Assembly: GCF_036320965.1 (NCBI RefSeq) | Contig: NC_092271.1 | Span: 13,054,096 to 13,118,095, forward strand | From: Panulirus ornatus | Taxonomy: Eukaryota; Arthropoda; Malacostraca; Decapoda; Palinuridae | Direction of reading: 5' to 3' | DNA: 64,000 nt | Shown: positions 49,005 to 61,786 of the stretch, in pieces | How positions within the stretch are numbered: position 1 is the stretch's first letter | How the letters are laid out: each line of letters starts with the position of its first letter | The notes under the pieces: generated by a model | Told to the model about the DNA's origin: nothing | The model's input: the letters and a program-made list of their open reading frames with translations, nothing else | Database searches by the model: none | Made by a program: the position numbers and the translations under genes

Positions 49005-50080
49005 TTATATTTATTATACTTTGTCGCTGTCTCCCGCGTTAGTGAGGTAGCGCAAGGAAACAGACGAAAGAATGGCCCAACCCACCCACATACAAATGTA
49101 TATACATACACATCCACACACGCACATATTCATATCTATACATCTCAAGGTATACATATATATACACACAGACATATACAAATATACACATGTACATAAT
49201 TCATAGTCTGCCATTATTCATTTCCGTAACCACCCCGCCACACATGAAATGAAAACCCCCTCCCCCCGCATGTGCGCGAGGTAGCGCTAGGAAAAGACAA
49301 CAAAGGCCCCATTCGTTCACACTCACTCTCTAGCTGTCATGTATAATGCACCAAAACCACGGCTCCCTTTCCACATCCAGGCCCCAGAAAACTTTCTGTG
49401 GTTTACCCCAGACGCTTCACATGCCCTGGTTCAATCCATTGACAGCACGTCGGCCCTGGTATACCACCTCGTTCCAATTCACTCTATTCCTTGCACGCCT
49501 TTCACCCTCCTGCATGTTCAGGCCCCGATCACTCAAAATCTTTTTCATACCATCTTTCCACCTTCAATTTGGTCTCCCACTTCTCGTTCCCTCCACCTCT
49601 GACACATATATCCGCTTTGTCAATCTTTCCTCACTCATTCTCTCCATGTGCCCAAACCATTTCAAAACACCCTCTTCTGCTCTCTCAACCACGCTCTTTT
49701 TATTTCCACACATCTCTCTTACCCTTACGTTACTTACTCGATCAAACACCTCACACCACACATTGTCCTCAAACATCTCATTTCCAGCACATCCATCCTC
49801 CTGCGCACAACTCTATCCATAGCCCTAGCCTCGCAACCATACAACATTGTTGGAACCACTATTCCTTCAAACATACCCACTTTTGCTTTCCGAGATAATG
49901 TTCTCGACTTCAACACATTCTTCAAGGCTCCCAGAATTTTCGCCCACTCCCCCACCCTATGATCCACTTCCGCTTCCATGGTTCCATCCGCTGCCAGATC
50001 CATTCCCAGATATCTAAAACACTTTACTTCCTCCAGTTTTTCTCCATTCAAACTTACCTCCCAATTGACTTTACCCTCAA
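49005..50080 (-). mobile_element. LINE copy, 3' part
   Basis: The minus-strand copy has a full-form 3'UTR (tail at about 49000-49020, boxes near 49046 and 49280) and an ORF up to EGKVNWEVSLNGEKLEEVKC at 50080. It is frameshifted near 49746 (missing base in TCAAACACCTC). At 50080 it joins a second copy that restarts about 165 bp further downstream in element coordinates. Confidence 0.87.
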
Positions 50081-51690
50081 CGCTCCCAGAACTTTCACCC
50101 CCTCCCACACCGTATGACTCACTTCTGCTTCCATGGTTCCATCTGCTGCCATATCCACTCCAAGATATCTAAAACACTTAACTTCCTCCAGTTTTTCTCC
50201 ATTCAAACTTACCTCCCAGTTAGTTGACTTGCCACTCAACCCTACTGTACCTAATAACCATGCTCTTATTCACATTTACTATCAGCTTTCTTCTTTTACA
50301 CACTTTACCAAACTCTGTCACCAGTTTCTGCAGTTTCTCACATGAATCAGCCACCAGCGCTGTATCATCAGCAAACAAGTGACTCACTTCCCAAGCCCTC
50401 TAATCCACAACAGACTGCATACTTGCCCCTTTCCAAAACCCTTGCATTCTCCTCTCTAACAACCCCATCCATAAACAAATTAAACAACCATGGAAACATC
50501 ACACACCCCTCCCGCAAACCTACTATCACTTGCCTCTCTTCCTACACGTACACATACCTTACATCCTCGATAAAAACTTTTCACTGCTTCTAACAACTTG
50601 CCTCCCATACCATATATTCTTAATACCTTCCACACAGCATCTCTATCAACTCTATCATATACCTTCTCCAGATCCATAAATGCTACATACAAATCCATTT
50701 CCTTTTCTAAGTATTTCTCACATACATTCATCAAAGCAAACACCTGATCCACACATCCTCTACCACTTCTGAAGCCACACTGCTCTTCCCCAATCTGATG
50801 CTCTGTACATGCCTTCACCCTCTCAATCAATACCCTCCCATATAATTTCCAAGGAATACTCAACAAACTTATACCTCTGTAATTTGAGCACTCACTCATA
50901 TCCCCTTTGCCTTTGTACAATGGCACTATGCAAGCAATCCGCTAATCCTCAGGCACCTCACCATGACTCATACATACATTAAATAACCTTAACCAGTCAA
51001 CAATGCAGTCACCCCCTTTTTTTATAAATTCCACTGCAATACCATCCAAAACCGCTGCCTTTGCGGCTTTCATCTTCCACAAAGCTTTTACTACCTCTTC
51101 TCTGTTTACCAAATCATTTTCCCTAACCCTCTCACTTTGAACACCACCTTGACCAAAACACCCTATATCTGCCACTCTATCATCAAACACATTCAACATA
51201 CCTTCAAAATACACACTCCATCTCCTTACATCACCACTACTTGTTATCACCTTCCCATTAGCCCCCTTTACTGAAGTTCCCATTTGTTCCCTTTTCTTAC
51301 GCACTTTATTTACCTCCTTCCAAAACATCTTTTTATTCTCCCTAAAATTTAATGATACTCTCTCACCCCAACTCTCATTTACCCTCTTTTTCACCTCTTG
51401 CACCTTTCTTTTGACCTCCTGCCTCTTTCTTTTATACATCTCCCAGTCATTTGCAAACATCGTTCTCTTTCACTAATAGTCTTACTTCTTCATCCCAAAC
51501 CTCACTACCCTTTCTAATCTGCCCACCTCCCACGCTTTTCATGCCACAAGCATCTTTTGCGCAAGCCATCACTGCTTCCCTAAATTCATCCCATTCCTCC
51601 CCTACTCCCCTTACCTCCTTTGTTCTCACCTTTTTCCATTCTGTACTCAGTCTCTCCTGGAACTTCCTCACACAAGTCACCTTCCCAAGA
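50081..51690 (-). mobile_element. LINE copy, internal segment
   Basis: Minus-strand sequence runs from the linker (TCVRKFQERLSTEWKKVRTK, 51680) through the RT to VWEGVKVLGAL at 50085. It has several deletions: GCAAACAAGTG lacks the usual AACAACTGACT piece near 50375, and sequence is lost near 50525. At 51690 it abuts a plus-strand copy, giving a head-to-head inverted junction. It ends inside the element on both sides. Confidence 0.85.
50480..50926 (-). pseudogene. RT fragment
   Basis: The frame reads MPLYKGKGDMSECSNYRGIS, CGFRSGRGCVDQVFALMN and AFMDLEKVYDRVDRDAVWKV, then goes out of frame after GREASDSR, where about 13 bp of the GLRQGC region are missing. Confidence 0.8.
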
Positions 51691-52558
51691 GCAAGGGAAG
51701 GAGTAGCACTACTCCTGAAACAGGAGTGGTGGGAGTGTGTGATAGAGTGTAAGAAAGTAAACTCTAGATTGATATGTGTAAAACTGGAAGCTGATGGAGA
51801 GAGATGGGTGATTATTGGTGCATATACAACAGGGCATGAGAAGAAAGATCATGAGAGGCAAGTGTTTTGGGACCAGCTGAATAAGTGTGTTAGTGGTTTT
51901 GATGCATGAGACCGGGTTATAGTGATGGGTGATTTGAATGCAAAGGTGAGCAATGTGGCAGTTGAGGGAATAATTGGTGTACATGGGGTGTTCAGTGTTA
52001 TAAATGGAAATGGTGAAGAGCTTGTAGATTTATGTGCTGAAAAAGAACTGGTCATTGGGAATACCTGGTTTAAAAAGAGAGATATATACATAAGTATACA
52101 CATGTAAGTAGGAGAGATGGCCAGAGAGTGTTATTGGATTATGTGTTAATTAATAGGTGCGAGAGAGACTTTTGGATGTTAATGTGCTGAGAGGTGCAAC
52201 TGGAGGGATGACTGATCATTATCTTGTGGAGGTGAAGGTGAAGATTTGTAGAAGTTTTCAGAAAAGAAGAGAGAATGTTGGGGTGAAGAGAGTGGTGAGA
52301 GTAAGTGAGCTTGGGAAGGAGACTTGAGTGAGGAAGTACCAGGAGAGACTGAATACAAAATGGAAAAAGGTGAGAACAAAGGAGGTAAGGGGAGTGGGGG
52401 AGGAATGGGATATATTTAGGGAAGCAGTGATGGCTTGCACAAAAGATGCTTGTGGCATGAGAAGCGTGGGAGGTGGGCAGATCCAAGAGGGTAGTGAGTG
52501 GTGGGATGAGGAAGTAAGATTATTAGTGAAAGAGAAGAGAGAAGCATTTGGATGATTT

Positions 52559-53386
52559 TTGCAGGGAAATAATGCAAATGAGTGGGAGATGTATAAAAGA
52601 AAGAGGCAGGAGGTCAAGAGAAAGGTGCAAGAGGTGAAAAAGAGGGCAAATGAGAGTTGGGGTGAGAGAGTATCTTTAAATTTTACGGAGAATAAAAAGA
52701 TGTTTTGGAAGGAGGTAAATAAAGTGCGTAACACAAGGGAACAAGTGGGAACTTCAGTGAAGGGGGCTAATGGGGAGGTGATAACAAGTAGTGGTGATGT
52801 GAGGAGATGGAGTGAGTATTTTGAAGGTTTGTTGAATGTGTTTGATGACAGAGTGGCAGATATACGGTGCTTTGGTCGAGGTGGTGTACAAAGTGAGAGG
52901 GTTAGGGAGAATGATTTGGTAAACAGAGAAGAGGTAGTAAAAGCTTTGCGGAAGAGGAAAGCCGGCAAGGCAGCAGGTTTGGATGGTATTGCAGTGGAAT
53001 TTATTAAAAAAGGGGGTGACTGTATTGTTGACTGGTTGGTAAGTTTATTTAATGTATGTATGACTCATGGTGAGGTGCCTGAGGATTGGCGGAATGCTTG
53101 CATAGTGCCATTGTACAAAGGCAAAGGTGATAAGAGTGAGTGCTCAAATTATAGAGGTATAAGTTTGTTGAGTATTCCTGGTAAATTATATGGGAGGGTA
53201 TTGATTGAGAGGGTGAAGGCATGTACAGAGCATCACATTGGGGAAGAGCAGCGTGGTTTCAGAAGTGGTAGAGGATGTGTGGATCAGGTGTTTGCTTTGA
53301 AGAATGTATGTGAGAAATACTTAGAAAAGCAAATGGATTTGTATGTGGCATTCATGGATCTGGAGAAGGCATATGATAAGAGTTGA
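52559..53386 (+). pseudogene. LINE linker and RT N-terminal half
   Basis: A 275-codon frame runs from the basic linker (KRKRQEVKRKVQEVKKRANE) to RT motif A (AFMDLEKAYDK), where an extra base shifts the frame. GKAAGLDGIAVEFIKKGGDC and KGDKSECSNYRGISLLSIPG are well conserved. GFRSGRGCVDQ is preceded by EEQR where other copies have EEQC. Confidence 0.85.
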
Positions 53387-53516
53387 TAGAGATGCTCTGT
53401 GGAAGGTATTAAGAATATATGGTGTGGGAGGAAAGTTGTTAGAAGCAGTGAAAAGTTTTTATCGAGGATGTAAGGCATGAGTATGTGTAGGAAGAGAGGA
53501 AAGTGACTGGTTCTCA

Positions 53517-54149
53517 GTGAATGTAGGTTTGTGGCAGGTGTGTGTGATGCCTCAATGGTTGTTTAATTTGTTTATGGATGGGGTTGTTAGGGAGGTGAAT
53601 GCAAGAGTTTTGGAAAGAGGGGCAAGTATGCAGTCTGTTGTGGATGAGAGAGCTTGGGAGGTGTGTCAGTTGTTGTTCGCTGATGATACAACCCTGGGGG
53701 CTGATTCATGTGAGAAACTGCAGAAGCTAGTGACTGAGTTTGGTAAAGTGTGTGAAAGAAGAAAGCTGAGAGCAAATGTAAATAAGAGTATGGTTATTAG
53801 GTACAGTAGGGTTGAGGGTCAAGTAAATTGGGAGGTAAGTTTGAAAGGTGAAAAACTGGAGGAAGTGAAGTGTTTTAGATATCTGGGAGTGGATTTGGCA
53901 GTGGATGGAACCATGGAAGCGGAAGTGAATCATAGGGTGGGGGAGGGGGCAAAAATTCTGGGAGCCTTGAAGAATGTGTGGAAGTCGAGAACATTATCTC
54001 GGAAAACAAAAATGGGTATGTTTGAAGGAATAGTGGTTCCAGCAATGTTGTCTGGTTGCGAGGCGTGGGCTATGGATAGAGTTGTGCGCAGGAGGGTGGA
54101 TGTGCTGGAAATGAGATGTTTGAGGAATATATGTGGTGAGGTGGTTTGA
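53517..54149 (+). pseudogene. RT C-terminal half, damaged
   Basis: The frame holds NVGLWQVCVMPQWLFNLFMD (conserved GLRQGCVMSP altered at several residues), LLFADDTTLGADSCEKLQKL (motif C Asp-Asp kept), RYLGVDLAVDGTMEAEVNHR and EMRCLRNICGEVV, and stops early after a 3-nt loss near 54138. Confidence 0.85.
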
Positions 54150-54900
54150 TCGAGTAAGTAATAATACAGTATGAGAGATGTGTGGTAATAAACAGAGGGT
54201 GGTGGAGAGAGCAGAAGAGGGTGTTTTGAAATGGTTTGGTCACATGGAGAGATTGAGTGAGGAAAGATTGACCAAGAGGATATATGTGTCAGAGGTGGAG
54301 GGAACGAGGAGAAGTGGGAGACCAAATTAGAGGTGGAAAGATGGAGTGAAAAAGATTTTGAGTGATCGGGGCCTGAACATGCAGTAGGGTGAAAGGCATG
54401 CAAGAAATAGTGTGAATTGGAACGATATGGTATACCGGGGTCGACGTGCTGTCAATGGATTGAATCAGGGCATGTGAAGCGTATGGTGTAAACCATGGAA
54501 AGTTCTGTGGGACCTGGCTGTGGAAAGGGAGCTGTGGTTCCAATGCATTATTACATGAGCTAGAGACTGAGTGTGAACGAATGGGGCCTTTGTTGTCTTT
54601 TCCTAGTGCTACCTCGCACACATGACGGGATAGGGTGTTGTTATTCCATGCGTGGCGGGATGGCGATGGGAATGAATAAAGGCAGACAGTATGAATTATG
54701 TACATGGGTATATATGTACATGTCTGTGTGTGTATATACATGTATACATTGAGATATATAGGTATGTATATGTGCTGTGTGTGGACGTGTATGTATATAC
54801 ATGTGTATGTGGGCGGATGGGTTATTCTTTCATCTGTTTCTTTGCGCTACCTCGCTAGTGCGGGAGACAGCGACAAAGCAAAATAACTAAATAAATAAAA

Positions 54901-55196
<296 letters not shown>

Positions 55197-55595
55197 GAGA
55201 ATATTTTCTATTTTGCTTTGTCGCTGTCTCCCGCGTTTGCGAGGTAGCGCAAGGAAACAGACGAAAGAAATGGCCCAACCCACCCCCATACACATGTATA
55301 TGCATACATGTCCACACAAGCAAATATACAAACCCATACATCTCAATGTACACATATACACACACAGACATACATATATACACATGTACATAATTCACAC
55401 TGTCTGCTTTTATTCATTCCCATCGCCACCTCGCTACACATGGAATAACATCCCCCTCCCCCTCATGTGTGCGAGGTAGCGCTAGGAAAAGACAACAAAG
55501 GCCCCATTCGTCCACACTCAGTCTCTAGCTGTCATGCAATAATGCCCGAAACCATCCAGGCCCCACACAACTTTCCATGGTTTACCCCAGACGCT

Positions 55596-56108
55596 TCACA
55601 TGCCCTGATTCAATCCATTGACAGCACGTCGACCCCGGTATACCACATCATTCCAATTCACTCTATTTCTTGCCCACCTTTCACCCTCCTGCATGTTAAG
55701 GCCCCGATCACTCAAAATCTTTTTCATTCCATCTTTCCACCTCCAATTTGGTCTCCCACTTCTCCTCGTTCCTTCCACCTCCGACACATATATCCTCTTG
55801 GTCAATCTTTCCTCACTCTTTCTCTCCATGAGCCCAAACCATTTCAAAACACCCTCTTCTGCTCTCTCAACCACACTCTTTTTATTTTCACACATATCTC
55901 TTACCCTTACATCATTTACTCGATCAAACCACCTCACACCACATATTGTCCTTAAACATCTCATTTCCAGCACATCCACCCTCCTCCACACAACTCTATC
56001 CATAGTCCACGCCTCGCAACCATACAACATTGTTGGAACCACTATTCCTTCAAACATACCCATTTTTGCTTTCCGAGATAATGTTCTCAACTTCCACACA
56101 TTCTTCAA
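55596..56108 (-). pseudogene. LINE C-terminal region
   Basis: A 170-codon frame from MKNVWKLRTLSRKAKMGMFE through PTMLYGCEAWTMDRVVWRRV and VREMC-like MCENKKSVVERAEEGVLKWF to GRRAVNGLNQGM, ending in TGA. It is intact over this part but continues upstream in other frames. Confidence 0.83.
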
Positions 56109-56341
56109 GGCTCACAGAATTTTTGCCCCCTCCCTCACCCTATGATTCATTTCCACTTCCATGGTTCCATCTGCTGCAAAATCCACTCCCTGATATCTAA
56201 AACACTTCACTTCCTCCAGTTTTTCTCCATTCAAACTTATCTCCTAATTGACTTGACCCTCAACCCTACTGTACCTAATAATCTTGCTCTTATTCACATT
56301 TACTCTTAACTTACTTCTTTCACACACTTTACCAAACGCAG

Positions 56342-56731
56342 TCACCAACTTCCGCAGTTTCTCACATGAATCAGCCACCAGCGCTGTATCATCAGCTGAC
56401 TCACTTCCCAAGCTCTCTCATCCACAACAGACTGCATACTTGCCCCTCTTTCCAAAACCCTTGCATTCACCTCCCTAACAACCCCATCCATAAACAAATT
56501 AAACAACCATGGAGACATCACACACCCCTGCCACAAACCTACATTCACTGAGAACCAATCACTTTCCTCTCTACCTACACATACACATGCCTTACATCCT
56601 CCATAAAAACTTTTCACTGCATCTAACAACTTGCCTCCCACACCATATATTCTTAATACCTTCCACAGAGCATCTCTATCAACTCTATCATATGCCTTCT
56701 CCAGATCTACAAATGCTACATACAAATCCAT
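56342..56731 (-). pseudogene. RT central fragment
   Basis: The frame reads AFVDLEKAYDRVDRDALWKV (motif A), GLWQGCVMSPWLFNLFMDGV and EVSQLMIQRW. About 10 bp encoding the FADD core are deleted (CATCAGCTGACTCAC, where other copies have the longer CATCAGCGAACAACAACTG), so catalytic motif C is destroyed. Confidence 0.83.
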
Positions 56732-57030
56732 TTGCTTTTAAGTATTTCTCGCATACATTCTTCAAAGCAAACACCTGATCCACACATCCTCTACCACTTC
56801 TGAAACCACAATGCTCTTCCCCAATCTGATGCTCTGTACATACCTTCACCCTCTCAATCAATACCCTCCCGTATAATTTCTCAGGAATACTCAACAAACT
56901 TATACCTCTGTTATTTAAGCACTCACCTTTGTCCCCTTTGCCTTTGTACAATGGCACTATGCAAGCATTCCGCCAATCCTCAGGCACCTCACCATGAGTC
57001 ATACATACATTAAATAACCTTACCAACCAG

Positions 57031-57501
57031 TCAACAATACAGCCACACCTTTTTAATAAATTCCACTGCAATACCATCCAAACCCGCTGCCTTGCTGGCT
57101 TTCATCTTCCGCAATGCTTTTACTACCTCTTCTCTGTTTACCAAATCATTTTCTCTAACCCTCTCACTTTGCACACCACCTCGACCACAACACCCTATAT
57201 CTGCCACTCTATCATCAAACACATTCAACAAACCTTCAAAATACTCACTCCATCTCCTCACATCACCACTACTTGTTATCACCTCCCCATTAGCCCCCTT
57301 CACTGAAGTTCCCATTTGTTCCCTTGTCTTACGCACTTTATTTACCTCCTTCCACAACATCTTTTTATTCTCCCTAAAATTTAATGATACTTTCTCACCC
57401 CAACTCTCATTTGCCCTCTCTTTCACCTCTTGCACCTTTCTCTTGACCTCCTGCCTCTTTCTTTTACACGTCTCCCACTCATTTGCATTATTTCCCTGCA
57501 A
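57031..57501 (-). pseudogene. LINE linker and RT start
   Basis: The frame reads ETCKRKRQEVKRKVQEVKER, FWKEV-like MLWKEVNKVRKTREQMGTSV, DRVADIGCCGRGGVQSERVR and KASKAAGLDGIAVEFIKKVW, ending where the G/A run before GGGGTGACTG has lost bases. Confidence 0.83.
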
Positions 57502-57688
57502 AAATCATCCAAATGCCTCTCTCTTCTTTTTCACTAATAATCTTACTTCTTCATCCCACCACTCACTACCCTTTCTAATCTGCCCACCTCCCACGCTTCT
57601 CATGGCACAAGCATCTTTTGTGCAAGCCATCACTGCTTCCCTAAATACATCCCATTCCTCCCTCACTCCCCTTACCTCATTTGTTCTA

Positions 57689-57906
57689 TATATAAAGGCA
57701 GACAGTATGAATTATGTACATGTGTATATATGTATATGTCTGTATGTGTATATATATGTGTACATTGAGATGTATAGGTATGTATATTTGCGTGTGTGGA
57801 TGTGTCTGTATATTCATGTGTATGTGGGTGGGTTGGGCCATTCTTTCCTCTGTTTCCTTGCGCTGCCTTGCTAACACGGGAGACAGCGACAAAGCAAAAT
57901 AAATAA

Positions 57907-57908
<2 letters not shown>
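57689..57908 (+). mobile_element. LINE 3'UTR tail fragment
   Basis: TATAAAGGCAGACAGTATGA to GACAGCGACAAAGCAAAATA: the last 220 bp of the plus-strand 3'UTR only, joined to the 5' end of a minus-strand copy. It is the third inverted junction of this family in the window. Confidence 0.85.

Positions 57909-57956
<48 letters not shown>
57909..57956. repeat. (TA)n joined to (GA)n
   Basis: The TA tail of the fragment above passes into about 24 bp of AG. The next LINE begins GAGACTTTTGGATG, and uncut copies read AAAGAGAGACTTTTGG here, so the (GA)n matches the LINE's own sequence. Confidence 0.95.
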
Positions 57957-57957
<1 letters not shown>

Positions 57958-58358
57958 CTTTTGGATGTTAATGTGCTGAGAGGTGCAACTGGAGGGATGT
58001 CTGATCACTATCTTGTAGAAGCGAAGGTGAAGATTTGTAGAGGTTTTCAGAAACGAAGAGAGAATGGTGTAATGAAGAGAGTAGTGAGAGTAAGTGAGCT
58101 TGGGAAGGAGACTTGTGTGAGGAAGTACCAGGAGAGACTAAGTACAGAATGGAAAAAGGTGAAAACAAAGGAGGTAAGGGGAGTGGGAGAGGAATGGGAT
58201 GTATTTAGTGAAGCAGTGATGGCTTGCACAAAGGATGCTTGTGGCATGAGAAGCATGGGAGATGGGCAGATTAGAAAGGGTAGTGAGTGGTGGGATGAAG
58301 AAGTAAGATTATTAGTGAAAGAGAAGAGAGAGGCATTTGGACGATTTTTGGGGAAATA

Positions 58359-59132
58359 ATGCAAATGAGTGGGAGATGTATAAAAGAAAGAGACAGGTCG
58401 AGAAAGGTGCAAGAGGTGAAAAAGAGGGCAAATGAGAGTTGGGGTGAGAGAGTATCATTGAATTTTAGGGAGAATAAAAAGATGTTTTGGAAGGAGGTAA
58501 ATAAAGTGCGTAAGACAAGGGAACAAATGGGAACTTCAGTGAAGGGGGCTAATTGGGAGGTGATAACAAGTAGTGGTGATGTGAGAAGGAGATGGAGTGA
58601 GTATTTTGAAGGTTTGTTGAATGTGTTTGACGATACAGTGGCAGATGTAGGGTGTTTTGGTCAAGGTGGTGTGCAAAGTGAGAGGGTTAGGGAGGACGAT
58701 TTGGTAAACAGAGAAGAGGTACTAAAAGCTTTGCGGAAGATGAAAGCCGGCAAGGTAGCAGGCTTGGATGGTATTGCAGTGGACTTTATTACAAACGGGG
58801 GTGACTGTATTGTTGACTGGTTGGTAAGGTTATTTAATGTATGTATGAGTCATCGTGAGGTGCCTGAGGATTGGCGGAATGCTTGCATAGTGCCATTGTA
58901 TAAAGGCAAATGGGACAAAGGTGAGTGCTCTAATTGCAGAGGTATAAGTTTGTTGAGTATTCCTGGGAAATTATATGGGAGGGTATTGATTGTGAGGGTG
59001 AAGGCATGTACAGAGCATCACATTAGGGAAGAGCATTGTGGTTTCAGAAGTGGTACAGGATGTGTGGATCAGGTGTTTGCTTTGAAGAATGTATGTGAGA
59101 AATACTTAGAAAGACAACTTATTTGTATGTAG
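58359..59132 (+). pseudogene. LINE linker and RT N-terminal half
   Basis: The 257-codon frame contains NKKMFWKEVNKVRKTREQMG, KVAGLDGIAVDFITNGGDC, YKGKWDKGECSNCRGISLLS and CGFRSGTGCVDQVFALKN. Substitutions at normally conserved sites (GKGDKSECSNYRG changed) show decay. It loses frame just before motif A, which resumes in the frame starting at 59123 (AFMDLEKAYDRVALWKV, lacking the usual DRD). Confidence 0.83.
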
Positions 59133-59788
59133 CATTTATGGATCTGGAGAAGGCGTATGATAGAGTTGCTCTGTGGAAGGTATTAAGAATATATGGTGTG
59201 GGAGGCAAGTTGTTAGAAGCAGTGAAAAGCTTTTATCGAAGATGTAAGGCATGTGTACGTGTAGGAAGAGAGGAAAGTGATTGGTTCTCAGTGAATGTAG
59301 GTTTGCGGGAGGGGTGTGTGATGTCTCCATGGTTGTTTAATTTGTTTATGGATGGGGTTGTTAGGGAGGTGAATGCATGGGTTTTGGAAAGAGGGGCAAG
59401 TATGCAGTCTGTCTGTTGTGGATGAGAGAGCTTGGGAAGTGAGTCAGTTGTTGTTCGCTGATCATACAGCGCTGGTGGCTGATTCATGTGAGAAACTGCA
59501 GAAGCTGGTGACTGAGTTTGGTAAAGTGTGTGAAAGAAGAAAGTTGAGAGTAAATGTGAATAAGAGCAAGGTTATTAGGTACAGTAGGGTTGAGGGTCAA
59601 GTCAATTGGGAGGTAAGTTTGAATGGAGAAAAATTGGAGGAAGTGAAGTTTTTAGATATCTGGGAGTGGATCTGGCAGCGGATGGAACCATGGAAGCGGA
59701 AGTGAATCATTGGGTGGGGGAGGGGGCGAAAATTCTGTGAGCCTTGAAGAATGTGTGGAAGTCGTGAACATTATCTCGGAAAGCAAAA

Positions 59789-60253
59789 ATGGGTATGTTT
59801 GAAGGAATAGTGGTTCCAACAATGTTGTATGGTTGCGAGGCGTGGGCTATGGATAGAGTTGTGCGAAGGCCGGTGGATGTGCTGGAAATGAGATGTTTGA
59901 GGGCAATATGTGGTGTGACGTGGTTTGATCGAGTAAGTAATAACAGGGTAAGAGAGATGTGTGGTAATAAAAAGAGTGTGGTTGAGAGAGCAGAAGAGGG
60001 TGTTTTGAAATGGTTTGGTCACATGGAGAGAATGAGTGAGGAAAGATTGACCAAGAGGATATATGTGTCAGAGGTGGAGGGAACGAGAAGTGGGAGACCA
60101 AATTGGAGGTGGAAAGATGGAGTGAAAAAGATTTTGAGCGATCGGGGCTTGAACATGCAGGAGGGTGAAAGGCGTGCAAGGAATAGAGTGAATTCGAATG
60201 ACGTGGTATACCGTGGTCGACGTGCTGTCAACGGATTGAACCAGGGCATGTGA
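59789..60253 (+). pseudogene. LINE C-terminal region
   Basis: A 154-codon frame from MGMFEGIVVPTMLYGCEAWA through GVTWFDRVSNNRVREMCGNK and WFGHMERMSEERLTKRIYVS to GRRAVNGLNQGM and TGA. It shares RVSNNRVREMCGNKKSV with the copy at 2-385, so the two may be closely related sub-lineages. Confidence 0.83.
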
Positions 60254-60671
60254 AGCGTCTGGGGTAAACCATGGAAAGTTGTGTGGGGCCTGGATGTGGA
60301 AAGGGAGCTGTGGTTTCGGTGCATTATTACATGACAGCTAGAGAGTGAGTGTGAACGAATGGGGCCTTTGTTGTCTTCCTAGCGCTACCTCGCGCACATG
60401 AGGGGGGAGGGGGTTGTTTATTTCATGTGTGGCGGGGTGGCGATGGGAGTGAATAAAGGCAGACAGGATGAATTATGTACATGTGTATATATGTATATGT
60501 CTGTGTGTGTATATATATGTATACGTCGAGATGTATAGGTATGTATATTTGCGTTTGTGGATGTGTATGTATATACATGTGTATGTGGGTGGGTTGGGCC
60601 ATTCTTTTGTCTGTTTCCTTGCGCTACCTCACTAATGCGGGAGACAACAAAGCAAAATAAATAAATAAATA

Positions 60672-61780
60672 AATATATAGCTCATTATCTATTTTTGTTA
60701 TACTTTGTCGCCATCTCCTGCGTTAGCAAGGAAACAGGCAAAAGAATGGCCCAACCCACCCACATACACATGTATATACATACGCGTCCACACAAGCACA
60801 TATACATCTAAAAGTATACATGTATATACACATACAGACATATACATATATACACTTGTACATAATTTATAGTCTGCCTTTATTCATTCCCGTCGCCACC
60901 CCGTCACACATGAAATGACAACCCCCTCACCCAACATGTGTGCGAGGTAGCACTAGGAAAAGACAATAGAGGCCACATTTGTTCACACTCAGTCTCTCGC
61001 TGTCATGTATAATGCACCGAAACCACAGCTCCCTTTCCACATCCAGAACCCACAAAACATTCCATGGTTTACCCCAGACACTTCACATGTCCTGGTTCAA
61101 TCCATTAACAGCACGTCGACCCCGGTATACTACATCATTCCAATTCACTCTATTCCTTACACACCTTTCACCCTCCTGCATGTTCAGGCCCCGATCACTC
61201 AAAATCTTTTTCACTCCATCTTTCCACCTCCAATTTAGTCTCCCACTTCTCATTCCCTCCACCTCTGACACATACATCCTCTTGGTCAATCTTTCCTTAC
61301 TCATTCTCTCCATGTGACCAAACCATTTCAAAACACCCTCTTCTGTTCTCTCAACCACACTCTTTTTATTACCACACATCTCTCTTACCTTGTCATTACT
61401 TCATCAAACCACCTCACACCACATATTGTCCTCAAACATCTCATTTCCAGCACGTCCACCCTCCTCCGCACAACTCTCTCTATAGCCCACGCCTCGCATC
61501 CATATAACATTGCTGAAACCACTATTCCTTCAAACATACCCATTTCTGCTTTCCGAGATAACGTTCTCGCCTTCCACACATTTTTCATACTCCCAGAACT
61601 TTCGCACCCTCCCCCACCCTATGATTCACTTCCACTTCCATGGTTCCATCCGCTGCCAAATCCACTCCCAGATATCTAAAACACTTCACTTCCTCCAGTT
61701 TTTCTCCTTTAAAACTTACCTCCCAACTGACTTGTCCCTCAACCCTACTGTACCTAATAACCTTGCTCTTATTCACATCT
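60672..61780 (-). mobile_element. LINE copy, 3' part
   Basis: The minus-strand copy lies tail to tail with the copy above. It has a full-form 3'UTR in which the terminal box is partly deleted (CTGCGTTAGCAAGGAAACAG lacks GAGGTAGCGC), and C-terminal frames at 61083-61379 and 61385-61588. It extends to VNKSKVIRYSRVEGQVSWEV at 61776, where similarity to the young family ends. Confidence 0.88.
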
Positions 61781-61786
61781 GTCTCC

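Larger units (their letters stand above)
51691..54900 (+). mobile_element. LINE copy, nearly complete coding span
   Basis: The plus-strand copy begins inside the endonuclease at RAREGVALLLKQEWWECVIE (51695). It continues with GDLNAKVSNVAVEGIIG (51928), GGMTDHYLVEVKVKICRSFQ (near 52210; SDH is changed to TDH), the linker, the RT (52980-53700), the C-terminus (53880-54470) and the full-form 3'UTR, ending GGGAGACAGCGACAAAGC at 54881 and (AAATA)n then (TA)n. Many stops and frameshifts mark it as inactive. It is among the longest sense copies here. Confidence 0.9.
55197..57688 (-). mobile_element. LINE copy, 5'-truncated
   Basis: The minus-strand copy has the full-form 3'UTR at the 55.2 kb side (GCTTTGTCGCTGTCTCCCGC at 55215), a good C-terminal frame (55596-56108), the RT and the linker up to REEWDVFREAVMACTKDACA near 57610-57660. 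It is truncated at about 57688 where a plus-strand tail fragment follows. Confidence 0.88.
57957..60662 (+). mobile_element. LINE copy, 5'-truncated
   Basis: The plus-strand copy starts at DVNVLRGATGGMSDHYLVEA (57961). It has the linker, RT, C-terminal region and full-form 3'UTR with boxes near 60383 and 60630, then (AAAT)n to 60675. Small frameshifts are present (58356, 59115, 59175, 59648), but sequence similarity to the best copies is high. Confidence 0.9.
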
